This document shows positions 1 to 8,806 of a stretch of DNA of 64,000 nucleotides, piece by piece. The stretch's first letter is position 1. Each line of letters starts with the position of its first letter. The position numbers and the translations under genes were made by a program. Under the pieces are notes generated by a model. It was not told where the DNA came from. It saw only the letters and a list, made by a program, of their open reading frames with translations, and did not search any database. Source of the stretch: Planctomycetota bacterium (GTDB lineage: Bacteria > Planctomycetota > UBA11346); contig BJHQ01000001.1 of the NCBI GenBank assembly GCA_014193115.1, positions 248,001 through 312,000 of the forward strand, read 5' to 3'.

Positions 1-2
1 GA

Positions 3-854
3 TTTTTCGGGGTCGGGACCACGCCGCTGGTCGACGGAGACTTGGTCATCGTCAACGTCGGCGGCAGCGCCTGTGTCGTCGGCCTCGATCTGGCGAGCGG
101 CGCGACCCGCTGGACCACCGCCGACGAGTGGGGCGCCAGCTACGCCTCGCCGGTGCCGGCGGTGCTCGGCGGTCAGCGCCGGGTGCTGCTGTTCGTCGGC
201 GGCGAAAGCCGGCCGCCGACCGGCGGGCTGCTCGCCATCGATCCCGCCACCGGCGCGAAAGACCTGCGTTTTTACTGGCGATCGAAGTCCTACGAATCGG
301 TCAACGCCTCCTGTCCAGTGGTCATCGGCGACCGGGTCCTGGTCACCGCCAGCTACCAGACCGGCTCCGCCCTGGTCCAGGCGGTCGCTGACGGAACGGT
401 CCTGAGCGCCAAGCCGGTGTGGACCAATCCCGAAGCCGGCTGCCATTTCGCGACGCCGATCCATCTCGACGGGAACCTGTATGGCAGCATCGGTCGGAAC
501 CATCCCGACGCCGAACTTGCTTGCATCGACCTGGCCACTGGGGCTCTGCGCTGGCACGAGCAGCCGCGCTGGAACGAGCAGGTCGGCGGACGCGATGTGG
601 TCATGTCGACCTTCCGCGCCCAGTTCCTGCGGGTTGACGGACATTTCCTCTGCCTCGGTGAAGAGGGTCATCTGCTGTGCTATGATTTCACTCCGACCGG
701 GATGACCGAACTCGCTCGCAGCTGGCTGTTCAAGGCGCCGGAAAGCTGGACCCCTCCGGTGTTGTGGCATGGCCTGCTGTACGTGTGCCAGAACCACGCC
801 GGCCGCGATGGGACGAAGCCGCGGCTGTTGTGCTACGATCTGCGCGGACGGTGA
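3..854 (+). CDS. PQQ-like beta-propeller protein, 5' partial
   Basis: The reading frame is open from base 3 and its start lies before the window; about 283 codons remain before the TGA at 852. The visible part is a string of beta-propeller blades of the PQQ/quinoprotein (BamB-like) type, seen as recurring strands such as VDGDLVIVNVGG, GLDLASGATRW, AIDPATG and CIDLATGALRW, with about one D-x-x-(T/S)-G turn per blade. The fold is clear but the function is not: such propellers may be secreted scaffolds or binding proteins. No heme motif or dehydrogenase active site is visible in this remnant. A beta-mannosidase follows on the same strand about 110 bases later, so the two may be expressed together. 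Confidence 0.8.
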   Translation, partial: FFGVGTTPLVDGDLVIVNVGGSACVVGLDLASGATRWTTADEWGASYASPVPAVLGGQRRVLLFVGGESRPPTGGLLAIDPATGAKDLRFYWRSKSYESVNASCPVVIGDRVLVTASYQTGSALVQAVADGTVLSAKPVWTNPEAGCHFATPIHLDGNLYGSIGRNHPDAELACIDLATGALRWHEQPRWNEQVGGRDVVMSTFRAQFLRVDGHFLCLGEEGHLLCYDFTPTGMTELARSWLFKAPESWTPPVLWHGLLYVCQNHAGRDGTKPRLLCYDLRGR

Positions 855-964
855 ATCGGCGGAGCTCTGCATCGGTTGAGCTGGCCCCTGCGGATCCCGC
901 TGCTCGGGCCTGTGCGGATCCCGCACGGGCTTGGTCGGCGCCGCGGGCGATTCAGGATGCCAGC

Positions 965-3622
965 ATGGCCACCACCCGCCCACGCACCGTCGCCCGCTCC
1001 ACTGCACCTGCGGCCAGCGCAGCACCTGCAGAAAGCGCAGCACCGACCCTGGCCATCGACCTGTCCGGCAGTGACTGGACCGTCCGCCGCGCCGATCAGA
1101 AGAAGCGCATCCCGGCCCGGGTGCCCGGCTGCGTCCACGCCGACCTGCTCCGCGCTGGAGCCCTTCCGCCGCTGCACTGGCGCGACAACGAGATCGCACA
1201 CAAAGAGCTGATCCGCCACGACTGGGTGTGGCAGCGCACGGTGACCTGCGACCGCGCCCTGCTCGCCCACCAGCGCATCTGGCTGCGTGCCGAGGGCCTC
1301 GACACCCTCGCTGACATCCAGGTCAACGACCAGGTCGTGCTCAAAGCCGACAACATGTTCCGGACCTGGGAGGTCGATCTGAAACCGGTGCTGAAGGCCG
1401 GGAAAAATACGATCACCGTCACCATCCGCTCGCCTCTGCCGGCGATGGCGGCGGGGAACCAGCGGCGCCACCTGCCCCAGTGGAATTGCTACGACCCGGC
1501 CTTCGCCGGCCGCGGTCATGTGCGCAAGCAGGCCTGTTCATTCGGCTGGGACTGGGGTCCGGCCGTGCCGTCGTCGGGCATCTGGAAAGCGCTGACCATC
1601 CACGCCGCTGACCATGGCCGGCTGGTCCAGGTCGCTGTCAGCCAGCGGCACCAGCCGGGCTCGGTGGTGGTCGCGGTCAACGCCGAGGTCGAAGCGTGGA
1701 TCGAAGGCACCCTCGGCGTGCATGCCGTGCTCAGCCGCAACGGCGAGCAGGTCGCCGCCGCCACCGCTGCTGCCGGCGCCGCGCTGGAGCTGCTGGTGAC
1801 CAAACCCGATTTGTGGTGGCCCAACGGCCTGGGCGAGCAGCCGCTGTATGAACTGCGGGTCGAGCTGCTCGGTCCCGCCGGCGTGGTCGACCGCTGGCAG
1901 CGCCGCATCGGCCTGCGCACTTTGGAGCTGGTTCGCGAACCGGACCACTTCGGAGAAGCCGGAAAGAGCGGGGAGAGCTTCGCCTTCCGCTGCAATGGCC
2001 TGCGGTTTTTCGCCAAAGGCGCCAACTGGATCCCGTGCGATGTGTGGCCGAGCGAGGTCGCTCCGGCGACGGTCCGCAGCCTGCTCGCCGATGCTGCCGC
2101 CTGCCACATGAACATGATCCGCGAATGGGGCGGCGGCATCTATGAGCAAGATGCGTTCTATGATGCCTGCGACGAGCTCGGCCTGCTGGTGTGGCAGGAC
2201 TGCATGTTCGCCTGCGGCACCTATCCCGGCGGTGATCCGGCGTTCCGCGCCTCGGTGGCGGCGGAACTGCGCGACCAGGCCCGCCGCCTGCGCGACCACC
2301 CCAGCCTGGCGCTGTGGTGCGGCAACAACGAGCTGGAACAGGGCCTGGTCGGCGACGGTTGGACCGAACGCCATATGGACTGGGCCGACTACAAGATCCT
2401 CTTCGACGAGGAGATGCCGCGCCTGCTCGCCCAGGAAAGTCCGGCGATCCCGTACTGGCCGTGCAGCCCGCACACACCCCACGGCGACCGCAAAAACTTT
2501 AACGATCCGACCTGCGGCGACGCCCATTGCTGGGATGTGTGGTTCGGCAGCCGGCCGTTCGAGGCCCAGCGCACCTGGCTGCACCGCTTCCAGAGCGAGT
2601 TCGGATTCCAGTCGTTCCCCGAACCGCGCACCGTGGCCGAGTTCACCGAACCGGGCGACCGCAACCTGACCAGCCGGATCATGGACTATCACCAGCGCTC
2701 GGTGTCCTCGGGCAACAAGCAGATCCTGCGCTACCTGCTCGACTGGTTCCGTCTGCCTGAGAAATTCGACGATCTGTTGTGGGCGACCCAGGTGGTGCAG
2801 GGCCTGTGCATCCAGGTCGCCGCCGAGCACACCCGGCGCAACCAGGCGCGGATGGAAGGCTGCCTGTACTGGCAGATCAACGACCGCTGGCCGGCGGCGA
2901 CGTGGAGCTCGATCGATTGGCGCGGCCGGTGGAAAGCCCTGCAATACCTGGCGAAACGCTTCTTCGCCCCGGTGCTGGTCAGCGGCGCCGAGAACCTCGC
3001 CGATTCGACGGTGTCGGTGCATCTGTCCAACCAGCGGGCGACGCCGTTCGCGGGCGAGGTCCGCTGGCGGATCACCGACGCCAATGGCAAGCAACTGTCG
3101 GCCGGGAAAGTCGCCGTCGACGTTGCAGCCCAGAGCGATGCGGAGGTCAAGGTGCTCGACTGCGCCGCTCTGCGCCGCCGCGCTGGAGACCACCTCGCCA
3201 ACGGCTGGGATCTCGGCAATGTCGGCGCCGGGGCGCTCGGCCAGTTCCGCGCCGACAGCGACACCCTGATCTGGCTCGAAGCTGACGAACGCCGCGAAGG
3301 CAGCGCAGGCCGCGCAGGGAGCGAGGTCGTCTCGCGCAACCTGGTGCTGTGGGCCCGGCCCAAGCACCTCGACCTGGTCGAGCCGCGCATCGCCACCTCG
3401 GTCAAGGCTGGAGCCGATGGCACCTTCGTCGTCAACTTGCGCAGCAAGCACCCGGCCCTGTGGACCCGCCTGGAACTGGCCGGCACCGATGCCCGCTGGT
3501 CAGACAATTTCCTGCATCTTGACGGCAGCCAGAGCCGCACCGTCACCGTGACCCCGGCCAGGCGGCTGACCCTCGCCCAGGTCCAGAAACTGCTGCGGGC
3601 GACGTCGATCGCCCAGTGGTGA
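965..3622 (+). CDS. glycoside hydrolase family 2 beta-mannosidase
   Basis: Predicted to release terminal beta-D-mannose from mannosides and manno-oligosaccharides. The 885-residue protein has the family order: N-terminal galactose-binding-like domain (about 28-210), Ig-like domain (about 210-310), TIM barrel (about 310-620) and C-terminal Ig-like domains. In the barrel, WCGNNELEQ carries the expected acid/base Glu (about residue 456) and QSEFGFQSFPE the expected nucleophile Glu (about 545); WGGGIYEQDAFYDACDELG is also typical. I chose ATG 965, preceded by AGGA at about seven bases; the frame is open upstream to 764 but that part overlaps the preceding gene. The first 30 residues are Ala/Pro-rich with no hydrophobic signal core, so a cytoplasmic location is likely. 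It converges with the HEAT-repeat gene, leaving only 15 bases between stops. Confidence 0.92.
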   Translation: MATTRPRTVARSTAPAASAAPAESAAPTLAIDLSGSDWTVRRADQKKRIPARVPGCVHADLLRAGALPPLHWRDNEIAHKELIRHDWVWQRTVTCDRALLAHQRIWLRAEGLDTLADIQVNDQVVLKADNMFRTWEVDLKPVLKAGKNTITVTIRSPLPAMAAGNQRRHLPQWNCYDPAFAGRGHVRKQACSFGWDWGPAVPSSGIWKALTIHAADHGRLVQVAVSQRHQPGSVVVAVNAEVEAWIEGTLGVHAVLSRNGEQVAAATAAAGAALELLVTKPDLWWPNGLGEQPLYELRVELLGPAGVVDRWQRRIGLRTLELVREPDHFGEAGKSGESFAFRCNGLRFFAKGANWIPCDVWPSEVAPATVRSLLADAAACHMNMIREWGGGIYEQDAFYDACDELGLLVWQDCMFACGTYPGGDPAFRASVAAELRDQARRLRDHPSLALWCGNNELEQGLVGDGWTERHMDWADYKILFDEEMPRLLAQESPAIPYWPCSPHTPHGDRKNFNDPTCGDAHCWDVWFGSRPFEAQRTWLHRFQSEFGFQSFPEPRTVAEFTEPGDRNLTSRIMDYHQRSVSSGNKQILRYLLDWFRLPEKFDDLLWATQVVQGLCIQVAAEHTRRNQARMEGCLYWQINDRWPAATWSSIDWRGRWKALQYLAKRFFAPVLVSGAENLADSTVSVHLSNQRATPFAGEVRWRITDANGKQLSAGKVAVDVAAQSDAEVKVLDCAALRRRAGDHLANGWDLGNVGAGALGQFRADSDTLIWLEADERREGSAGRAGSEVVSRNLVLWARPKHLDLVEPRIATSVKAGADGTFVVNLRSKHPALWTRLELAGTDARWSDNFLHLDGSQSRTVTVTPARRLTLAQVQKLLRATSIAQW

Positions 3623-3637
3623 TCAGGACCTGCCGGG

Positions 3638-5977
3638 CTACCTGGTCGCGGCCTGGCTGGAGCCGGGTGCGCTGGCGGTGGCCGAGCCCTGGGCCAGCTC
3701 CGTCTGGGCTGCGGAAATGGCGGTGATCGCCTGTTGCAGCTTGGCCTTCCACGCCGGATCGGTGGCGGCGGCACGTTGTCGCTCAAGTTCGGGCAGCAGC
3801 GCGACCCGGCGGTGGCGGACCAGCGACCCCAAGGCCATCAGGCGCAGGTCAGGGTCGGGAGCTCCGACCAGGGCGGCCAGGCAGCCAAGCGAGTCGGTGT
3901 CATCGGCCAGGTCGAGGGCGTGGACGTAGCGCGCGGCGATGGCGCCGGTGGGTTGGTCCTGGCGAAATGAACGGACCAGCTCGGGGAAGCTTGCCGGCAT
4001 CTGGCGCAGGAATCCGGCGCTCCACCAACCGGGATCGGGGTCGCCGGCCGTGGCCGGCGGCGCGGCGGTGCGCAGCAGGTCGAGCAGCACGGCCCGTGAG
4101 CCTGGCCCGTTCCGGCTGGTGATGGCGGTGCCGATGAACCGCGACTTGTAGTCGGCGGACATCGCCGGATCGGCCAGGCGTTCGAACAGCAGCGCGATCG
4201 CTTCCCGGGTGTCCATCGCCGCGACGGCTTCGTAGACCTTGGGCTGGACATCGGGGAAAGCCTCGGTCATCCAGCGCTTGAGTCCGGGCAGGACCCGCGG
4301 ATCGCGGCAGGCCGAAAATGCCGGCATGGTGCTCATCAACACGCCGTAGCAGTCTTCCAGGCGCAGGTCGAGCAGCAGCTGGTTGACCTGGACGATGCCC
4401 TCGTCATCGGACACCGCGAGCACTCCGCGGATGCCGGCGCAGCGCAGTCCGATGTTGGGATGCTTGAGGAGGCCACGGCATAGTTCAGCGCCGGCTGGTA
4501 CGGCGAGTCGCGCCAGGGCATCGACGTGCTTGAGCAGGTACGATTCGAGGCCGGAGCGGCGGCGGCTGGCGTCGAGCTCCTCTTTGGTGGCGTTGGGTTT
4601 CCCGGGAATGATCCAGACGACGTAGTCAGGATTGCCAGGCTGCGGATACGTATCACCGCCGCTCAATGCGCCGGAGGCGATGATCGCGTCGACCTGGGCC
4701 AAGGCCGCACGGCAGCGTTCGAGGACGATGGCGCCATCCGGTCCGGGGCCGGGTTGGCCGACCTGGGCCAGCGCTGCGACCAGCGCCAGCGATCGATCGC
4801 TGCCAGGTTCCACTGCTGGCAACGCCCCGCGCAGGCGCTCGGCCACCGGTGCGCGCACCTCGGCCGGGGCGGTGGCCAGGTGCTTGACCAGGACCGTCAG
4901 CATCGGCTCCTCGGGCCGGGCGAGGTCGGCGAGGATCGGGGTGGCTGCGGGGCCGCCGAAACGGATGAGCAGCCGGGCGAGGGCGTCGTTGCCCAGACCG
5001 CGTTGCGCGGCCGGCAGTGCAGCCAGGTGCAGCACCGCGGCCCGGGTGCGCTCGGGCTGCTTGGCGAGCAGGTCGGCGATGCGTTCCGCCAGGGGCAGCT
5101 GGCTGCCGGCGGTGACCGCCTGGGGTTTGCGCGCCTGGGTGGCGGCGAGGGGCAGCAGGCTGGCGAGCGCCTCGGGGGTGGCGATCGCCGCCAGGGCTTC
5201 GGCCGCCGCCCGCCGTTCGTTCTGATCGCTGGATTTGAGCAGCGCGGTGATCACCGCGATGACGCTGGCCGGGACCTGGCCGGAGGCGGCGGCGCGCAGG
5301 CCGGCCAGGCGCAGGGGCGATTGATCGCTGGACAGACCCGACAGCAGCAGGTCCCGGGCCGCCGGCAGGGAACAGGCTTCGATCCCGGCGACCGCGACGG
5401 CGACCGCACCGCCGCCTTTGGCGAGGTGGCCGGTCAAGGCCTTCAGCCCGGGTTCGCCGCAACCGGCGAGACCGATGGCGGCGGCCATGCGGTTGGCTTC
5501 GACGGCATCGTCGAGGCATCCGGCCAGCTGGCCTGCGGCGCTGGCTCCGACGATCGCGACCAGGGCCTGGATCGCTTCGCGGCGCACCGCCGGATCGCTG
5601 TGGGCGAGGGCAGCGGAGACCACCGCCTGGGCGGCGCTGTCGTGGGCCGCGGCCAAGGCCCGGATCGCCGCGGCGCGGACATGCTCATCGCGGTCGTCCT
5701 CAGCGATTCCGCGCAGCCGGGCCAGTGCGCTGCCCGCAGCCGAACTGCGCTCGACGCCCGGAGCCGCAGCCAGCAGCTTTTCCAGGCGTCCGGCAGCGCT
5801 GCGCCGGTCCGGGCCGGAATCTCGGTCGAGTTGCGCGGTGGCGTCGGCGATCTCGGCCGCCTGCGGATCGTCCTGACCGCAGCTGGTCAGTGCGATCGCA
5901 GTCAGCGCCAGGACGACGATGGTCGCCGTCGGCCAGAACAGGGGCAGGCTGGGACGGCGTCTGGACATGGCCGTCAT
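3638..5977 (-). CDS. HEAT-repeat lipoprotein
   Basis: A 779-residue protein with an N-terminal lipoprotein signal: basic MTAMSRRRPS, a hydrophobic core, then lipobox L-T-S-C with Cys33 as the lipidation site. From about residue 75 onward it is built of Ala/Leu-rich helical pairs of the HEAT type, for example AAIRALAAAHDSAAQAVVSA and DPAVRREAIQALVAIVGASA. Such solenoids usually bind protein partners, and no enzymatic motif is seen. Its start codon overlaps the stop of the upstream membrane-anchored gene in an ATGA junction, so the two are translationally coupled. It is the last gene of the run that includes exbB and exbD. A role as an envelope partner of that module is inferred from this linkage only. 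A second in-frame ATG (5968) is possible as the start. Confidence 0.85.
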   Translation of the reverse strand: MTAMSRRRPSLPLFWPTATIVVLALTAIALTSCGQDDPQAAEIADATAQLDRDSGPDRRSAAGRLEKLLAAAPGVERSSAAGSALARLRGIAEDDRDEHVRAAAIRALAAAHDSAAQAVVSAALAHSDPAVRREAIQALVAIVGASAAGQLAGCLDDAVEANRMAAAIGLAGCGEPGLKALTGHLAKGGGAVAVAVAGIEACSLPAARDLLLSGLSSDQSPLRLAGLRAAASGQVPASVIAVITALLKSSDQNERRAAAEALAAIATPEALASLLPLAATQARKPQAVTAGSQLPLAERIADLLAKQPERTRAAVLHLAALPAAQRGLGNDALARLLIRFGGPAATPILADLARPEEPMLTVLVKHLATAPAEVRAPVAERLRGALPAVEPGSDRSLALVAALAQVGQPGPGPDGAIVLERCRAALAQVDAIIASGALSGGDTYPQPGNPDYVVWIIPGKPNATKEELDASRRRSGLESYLLKHVDALARLAVPAGAELCRGLLKHPNIGLRCAGIRGVLAVSDDEGIVQVNQLLLDLRLEDCYGVLMSTMPAFSACRDPRVLPGLKRWMTEAFPDVQPKVYEAVAAMDTREAIALLFERLADPAMSADYKSRFIGTAITSRNGPGSRAVLLDLLRTAAPPATAGDPDPGWWSAGFLRQMPASFPELVRSFRQDQPTGAIAARYVHALDLADDTDSLGCLAALVGAPDPDLRLMALGSLVRHRRVALLPELERQRAAATDPAWKAKLQQAITAISAAQTELAQGSATASAPGSSQAATR

Positions 5978-7479
5978 TTCAGTTTCAGGATGACCGTGAA
6001 TCCAGTGGTGCCGCCCTTGTTGTCGAGCTTGAGCAGCATCCGGTTGGTGCCCTGCTTCAGCCGCAGCAGCACGTTCTGGCGGCGGTCGAGGATCACCCAG
6101 GGCCGGCCTTCCTCGCCGCTGATGTACACCGGCTTGGGGCTCTCATTGAGCCACACCGCCCCATAGTCGTCGGTGGCGATGTTGGCCATCACGTCCATCG
6201 CCTGATCGCTCCAGAACTCGGTGTAGAAGTACCACAGGGCGCGGGGGATGACGATCTTCGGCTCCTGGCGGAGCTGGCTCATCGGCCGGTACTGCCAGCG
6301 CAGGACGCTGCCGGTCAGGCCGAGTTCGGAGGTGTCCTTGCGTCCCAGGTACGTCGCATCGAGATCAACGCCGTTTTCCGGTGGATATTTGTGGCTCAGG
6401 CTGGCGCTGGTGCGCTTGCCGCCGATGTAGGCGAACGGCCCGATCTCCCACCAGGTGTCGAGCACCAGGTATTTCGCATCGAAGCTGCCGGCGTTGCCGG
6501 GCTTGCCGAGGTGCTTGCCGAGATGCAGCTCGGCTTCGAGATCATCCGTGGCCAAGTCTTTCAGATCGCCGGCCGGCGGGGTATAGGTCTCGCCGCGGTA
6601 TGTGTGGTTCTCCTCCCACACCGCCTCGAATGATCCGCTCCCGGGCCCGACGCCGCCGTCGACAGCATACAGCCCGCCGTTTTCGACATTGTCGAGGATC
6701 CGCTGGCAGTTGTTGGCCATGATCTCGCACAATTCCAGCGCCTTGGTGGCCTCGGCCCGCCAGCGCTGGTAGCCGTCGAACGCCGGCTTGGCCGCCTTGC
6801 CATCCTCAGGCGGAGCGCTGGCCACCGGGCGCATGGCGAACAGTTCCTGGTTGCTGGCGTTGAGCAGCGGCTTGTCCAGATCCGGCCGGTCCGGCCGTTC
6901 CAGTTTCACCAGTGCTAGCGAGTCGGCCAACTGCTGCGGGATCTTCTGGCCGTCGGGCCCTTCGCTGACCGCGCTCAGGCTGAGGTCCACGCCTTTGTAT
7001 TGCTCGTAGAGCGCGAAGACGTTCTCCTCCAGCTCGCGGCCCTGGGCGTACAGCGCGAGGATGTCCTGGGTCGCGGCATCGCCGGCACTGGTCGCCAGGG
7101 TCAGGGGCGGCAGCCCGCTATCGAGCATCTCCTTGAAATGGGGATTGGTCGCGGCCCGCTGCTTCACCCCATCCCAGGTCTGGACGCGCTTCGCGTCGAT
7201 CTTGCGCGATACGTCGAGGGTGCGCTTGTTGGCCTCGATCATCCGCTTGCGGATCAAGGCATCGAACACCGCCCGTCCACGGGCCAACTGATCGAGATCG
7301 GTGATCTGGGGATGGTCACGGAAGCTTGAGAACAGGAACCCGCGCAGCGTATCGGAGTACCACAGGGCGGCGCCGAAGGCGAGATGGACGGCGATGGACA
7401 GCCCGATCCAGATGCGCAGGCGCAGGCTCCAGCGCGAGGGGCGCAGAGCGGCGAGCTGGTCGGCGAGGGGTTCGGGCAT
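5974..7479 (-). CDS. membrane-anchored protein in the TonB position, C-terminal beta-sandwich
   Basis: A 501-residue protein with one transmembrane helix near the N terminus (about residues 21-42, after a basic RPSRWSLRLRIW stretch) and a large periplasmic part. Residues 60-270 are charged and look helical. The last ~130 residues resemble the jelly-roll modules common in planctomycete secreted proteins: ATDDYGAVWLNESPKPVY, then VLLRLKQGTNRMLLKLDN and GFTVILKLK. It lies 13 bases after exbD and overlaps the HEAT lipoprotein gene by four bases. In ordinary systems this slot holds TonB or TolA, which also have one N-terminal helix and a periplasmic arm, but no proline-rich spacer or TonB C-terminal domain is visible. 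I cannot name the family; a link to ExbBD is inferred from position and topology. Confidence 0.85.
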   Translation of the reverse strand: MPEPLADQLAALRPSRWSLRLRIWIGLSIAVHLAFGAALWYSDTLRGFLFSSFRDHPQITDLDQLARGRAVFDALIRKRMIEANKRTLDVSRKIDAKRVQTWDGVKQRAATNPHFKEMLDSGLPPLTLATSAGDAATQDILALYAQGRELEENVFALYEQYKGVDLSLSAVSEGPDGQKIPQQLADSLALVKLERPDRPDLDKPLLNASNQELFAMRPVASAPPEDGKAAKPAFDGYQRWRAEATKALELCEIMANNCQRILDNVENGGLYAVDGGVGPGSGSFEAVWEENHTYRGETYTPPAGDLKDLATDDLEAELHLGKHLGKPGNAGSFDAKYLVLDTWWEIGPFAYIGGKRTSASLSHKYPPENGVDLDATYLGRKDTSELGLTGSVLRWQYRPMSQLRQEPKIVIPRALWYFYTEFWSDQAMDVMANIATDDYGAVWLNESPKPVYISGEEGRPWVILDRRQNVLLRLKQGTNRMLLKLDNKGGTTGFTVILKLK

Positions 7480-7492
7480 CGCGGATCTCGAT

Positions 7493-7966
7493 TCAGCGGT
7501 CGCGGGCGCGGAAGGCGATGTTGCGCAGGTTGAAGCTGTGCAGCGAATCGATCATCTCGGCGACGTGGTAGTGGGGCACCGAACGGTCGATTTCCAGCCG
7601 GACCACCGGGATCGGGGTCCGCGATTGGGCGGCGAAGAACACCTTGCGCAGCTCGGTCTCGGTGACCCGCTCGCGCACCCCGCCGTCCTTGGCGCTGACC
7701 AGATTCTTCCACACCTCGACCTTGCCGGTCTTGGGGTCCTTGCTGGCCATGAAGACAATGATGATCTCGTCGGCGCGGTACGCGCCCTTGGCCGCATAGG
7801 TCGATTCGGGCAGCTGGACATCCCACTCGCGGATCGGTTTGCGGAAGCTGGAAGTGACGATGAAGAAGATCAGCAGCAGGAAGACGATGTCGACCAGCGG
7901 GACGATCATGATCTCCTCTTCGCCCGGCTCCTCTTCGTCGTAGCCGTGCTCGGAATGCATCATCAT
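7493..7966 (-). CDS. exbD: ExbD/TolR-family biopolymer transport protein
   Basis: A 157-residue inner-membrane protein that would use proton-motive force together with ExbB. An acidic cytoplasmic N terminus (EHGYDEEEPGEEE) precedes one transmembrane helix, PLVDIVFLLLIFFIVTSS, which carries the conserved Asp of the ExbD/TolR/MotB helix. The periplasmic part (about 50-157) ends with the usual alpha/beta domain, including TPIPVVRLEIDRSVPHYHVAEM. The start was set at the first of three consecutive ATG codons, where ATGA overlaps the exbB stop; the open frame continues upstream but only as a shadow of exbB. The membrane-anchored protein gene follows after 13 bases. Confidence 0.9.
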   Translation of the reverse strand: MMMHSEHGYDEEEPGEEEIMIVPLVDIVFLLLIFFIVTSSFRKPIREWDVQLPESTYAAKGAYRADEIIIVFMASKDPKTGKVEVWKNLVSAKDGGVRERVTETELRKVFFAAQSRTPIPVVRLEIDRSVPHYHVAEMIDSLHSFNLRNIAFRARDR

Positions 7967-8739
7967 GGCTTGGCCGCTCCGCTCGCGACGGACGGCGCCG
8001 GCACGGTGCGGTCCACATCTTCGGTATTGGGCAGCAGCCATTCGATGGCCAAGGTGTTGATCTCGGCGCGCAACTCGTCGCCGATGCGCAGGGCCTTGTT
8101 CTTGAACAGGTGGTAGAGGAACAGCGAATAGGCGGCGATGATCAGGCCGGTGGCGGCGGTGACCAGCGCTTCCGAGATGTTGCCGGCGAAGGTGCTGGGG
8201 TCGCCGCCGGCGCTGCCGATGGCCTGGAACTTCCGGAAGGCGCCGATCATGCCGAGGATGGTGCCGAACAGTCCGAGCAGCGGCGCAGTAGTGGCGATGA
8301 CGATCAGCGGTTTGCAGGCGCGGACGTGGGGCAGCAGCTCGGCGGTGGCGATGTTCGATGCCAAGGCGACCACGTAATCCAGCGGCTTGTTGTAGAAGAC
8401 GACCATGGTCTCGATCGATTTGCCGAGGGCGCTCTTCGATTCCCGGGCGGCGGCGATCACGCCTTTGCGGTCGCCGGCCGCCCACAGCTTGCGGCAGCGC
8501 TCGCTGAGATCAGGCGGAGCCAAAACTTTTTTGTCGAGGCGCAGGAACCGCTCCAGCGAATAGGCCAATGCCGCGACCGAGAGCAGTCCGAGCGGGTACA
8601 TCGTCACCCCGCCGGCCTCGATCATGTGGATGAACTCCTTCCACGTGAAGGGCGCCTCGGCGGGCGCCGCCCCATCGGCGGCGAAGAGCAGCGCAACGCC
8701 GCCGAACATCAGGAACAGGACAGGATAGAGGTAGCGCAT
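7963..8739 (-). CDS. exbB: MotA/TolQ/ExbB-family proton channel protein
   Basis: A 258-residue polytopic protein, the channel partner of ExbD. It begins with a hydrophobic segment ending in LLFAADGAAPAEA, probably a cleaved signal peptide, which is frequent in planctomycete ExbB proteins. A transmembrane segment follows at about 47-64 (YPLGLLSVAALAYSLERF), then a cytoplasmic loop and two more helices around TTAPLLGLFGTILGMIGAF and TAATGLIIAAYSLFLYHL, which match the core of the MotA/TolQ/ExbB domain. The stop overlaps exbD by four bases. A DUF1552 gene lies 67 bases upstream on the same strand, so this may be the start of a sub-operon or part of the larger one. Confidence 0.9.
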   Translation of the reverse strand: MRYLYPVLFLMFGGVALLFAADGAAPAEAPFTWKEFIHMIEAGGVTMYPLGLLSVAALAYSLERFLRLDKKVLAPPDLSERCRKLWAAGDRKGVIAAARESKSALGKSIETMVVFYNKPLDYVVALASNIATAELLPHVRACKPLIVIATTAPLLGLFGTILGMIGAFRKFQAIGSAGGDPSTFAGNISEALVTAATGLIIAAYSLFLYHLFKNKALRIGDELRAEINTLAIEWLLPNTEDVDRTVPAPSVASGAAKP

Positions 8740-8806
8740 GGGCTCTCCGCGATTCAGGATTGAACAGGAATGGGCCGGCGGGCCGACGTGGCCAGCGGCG
8801 AATAGA

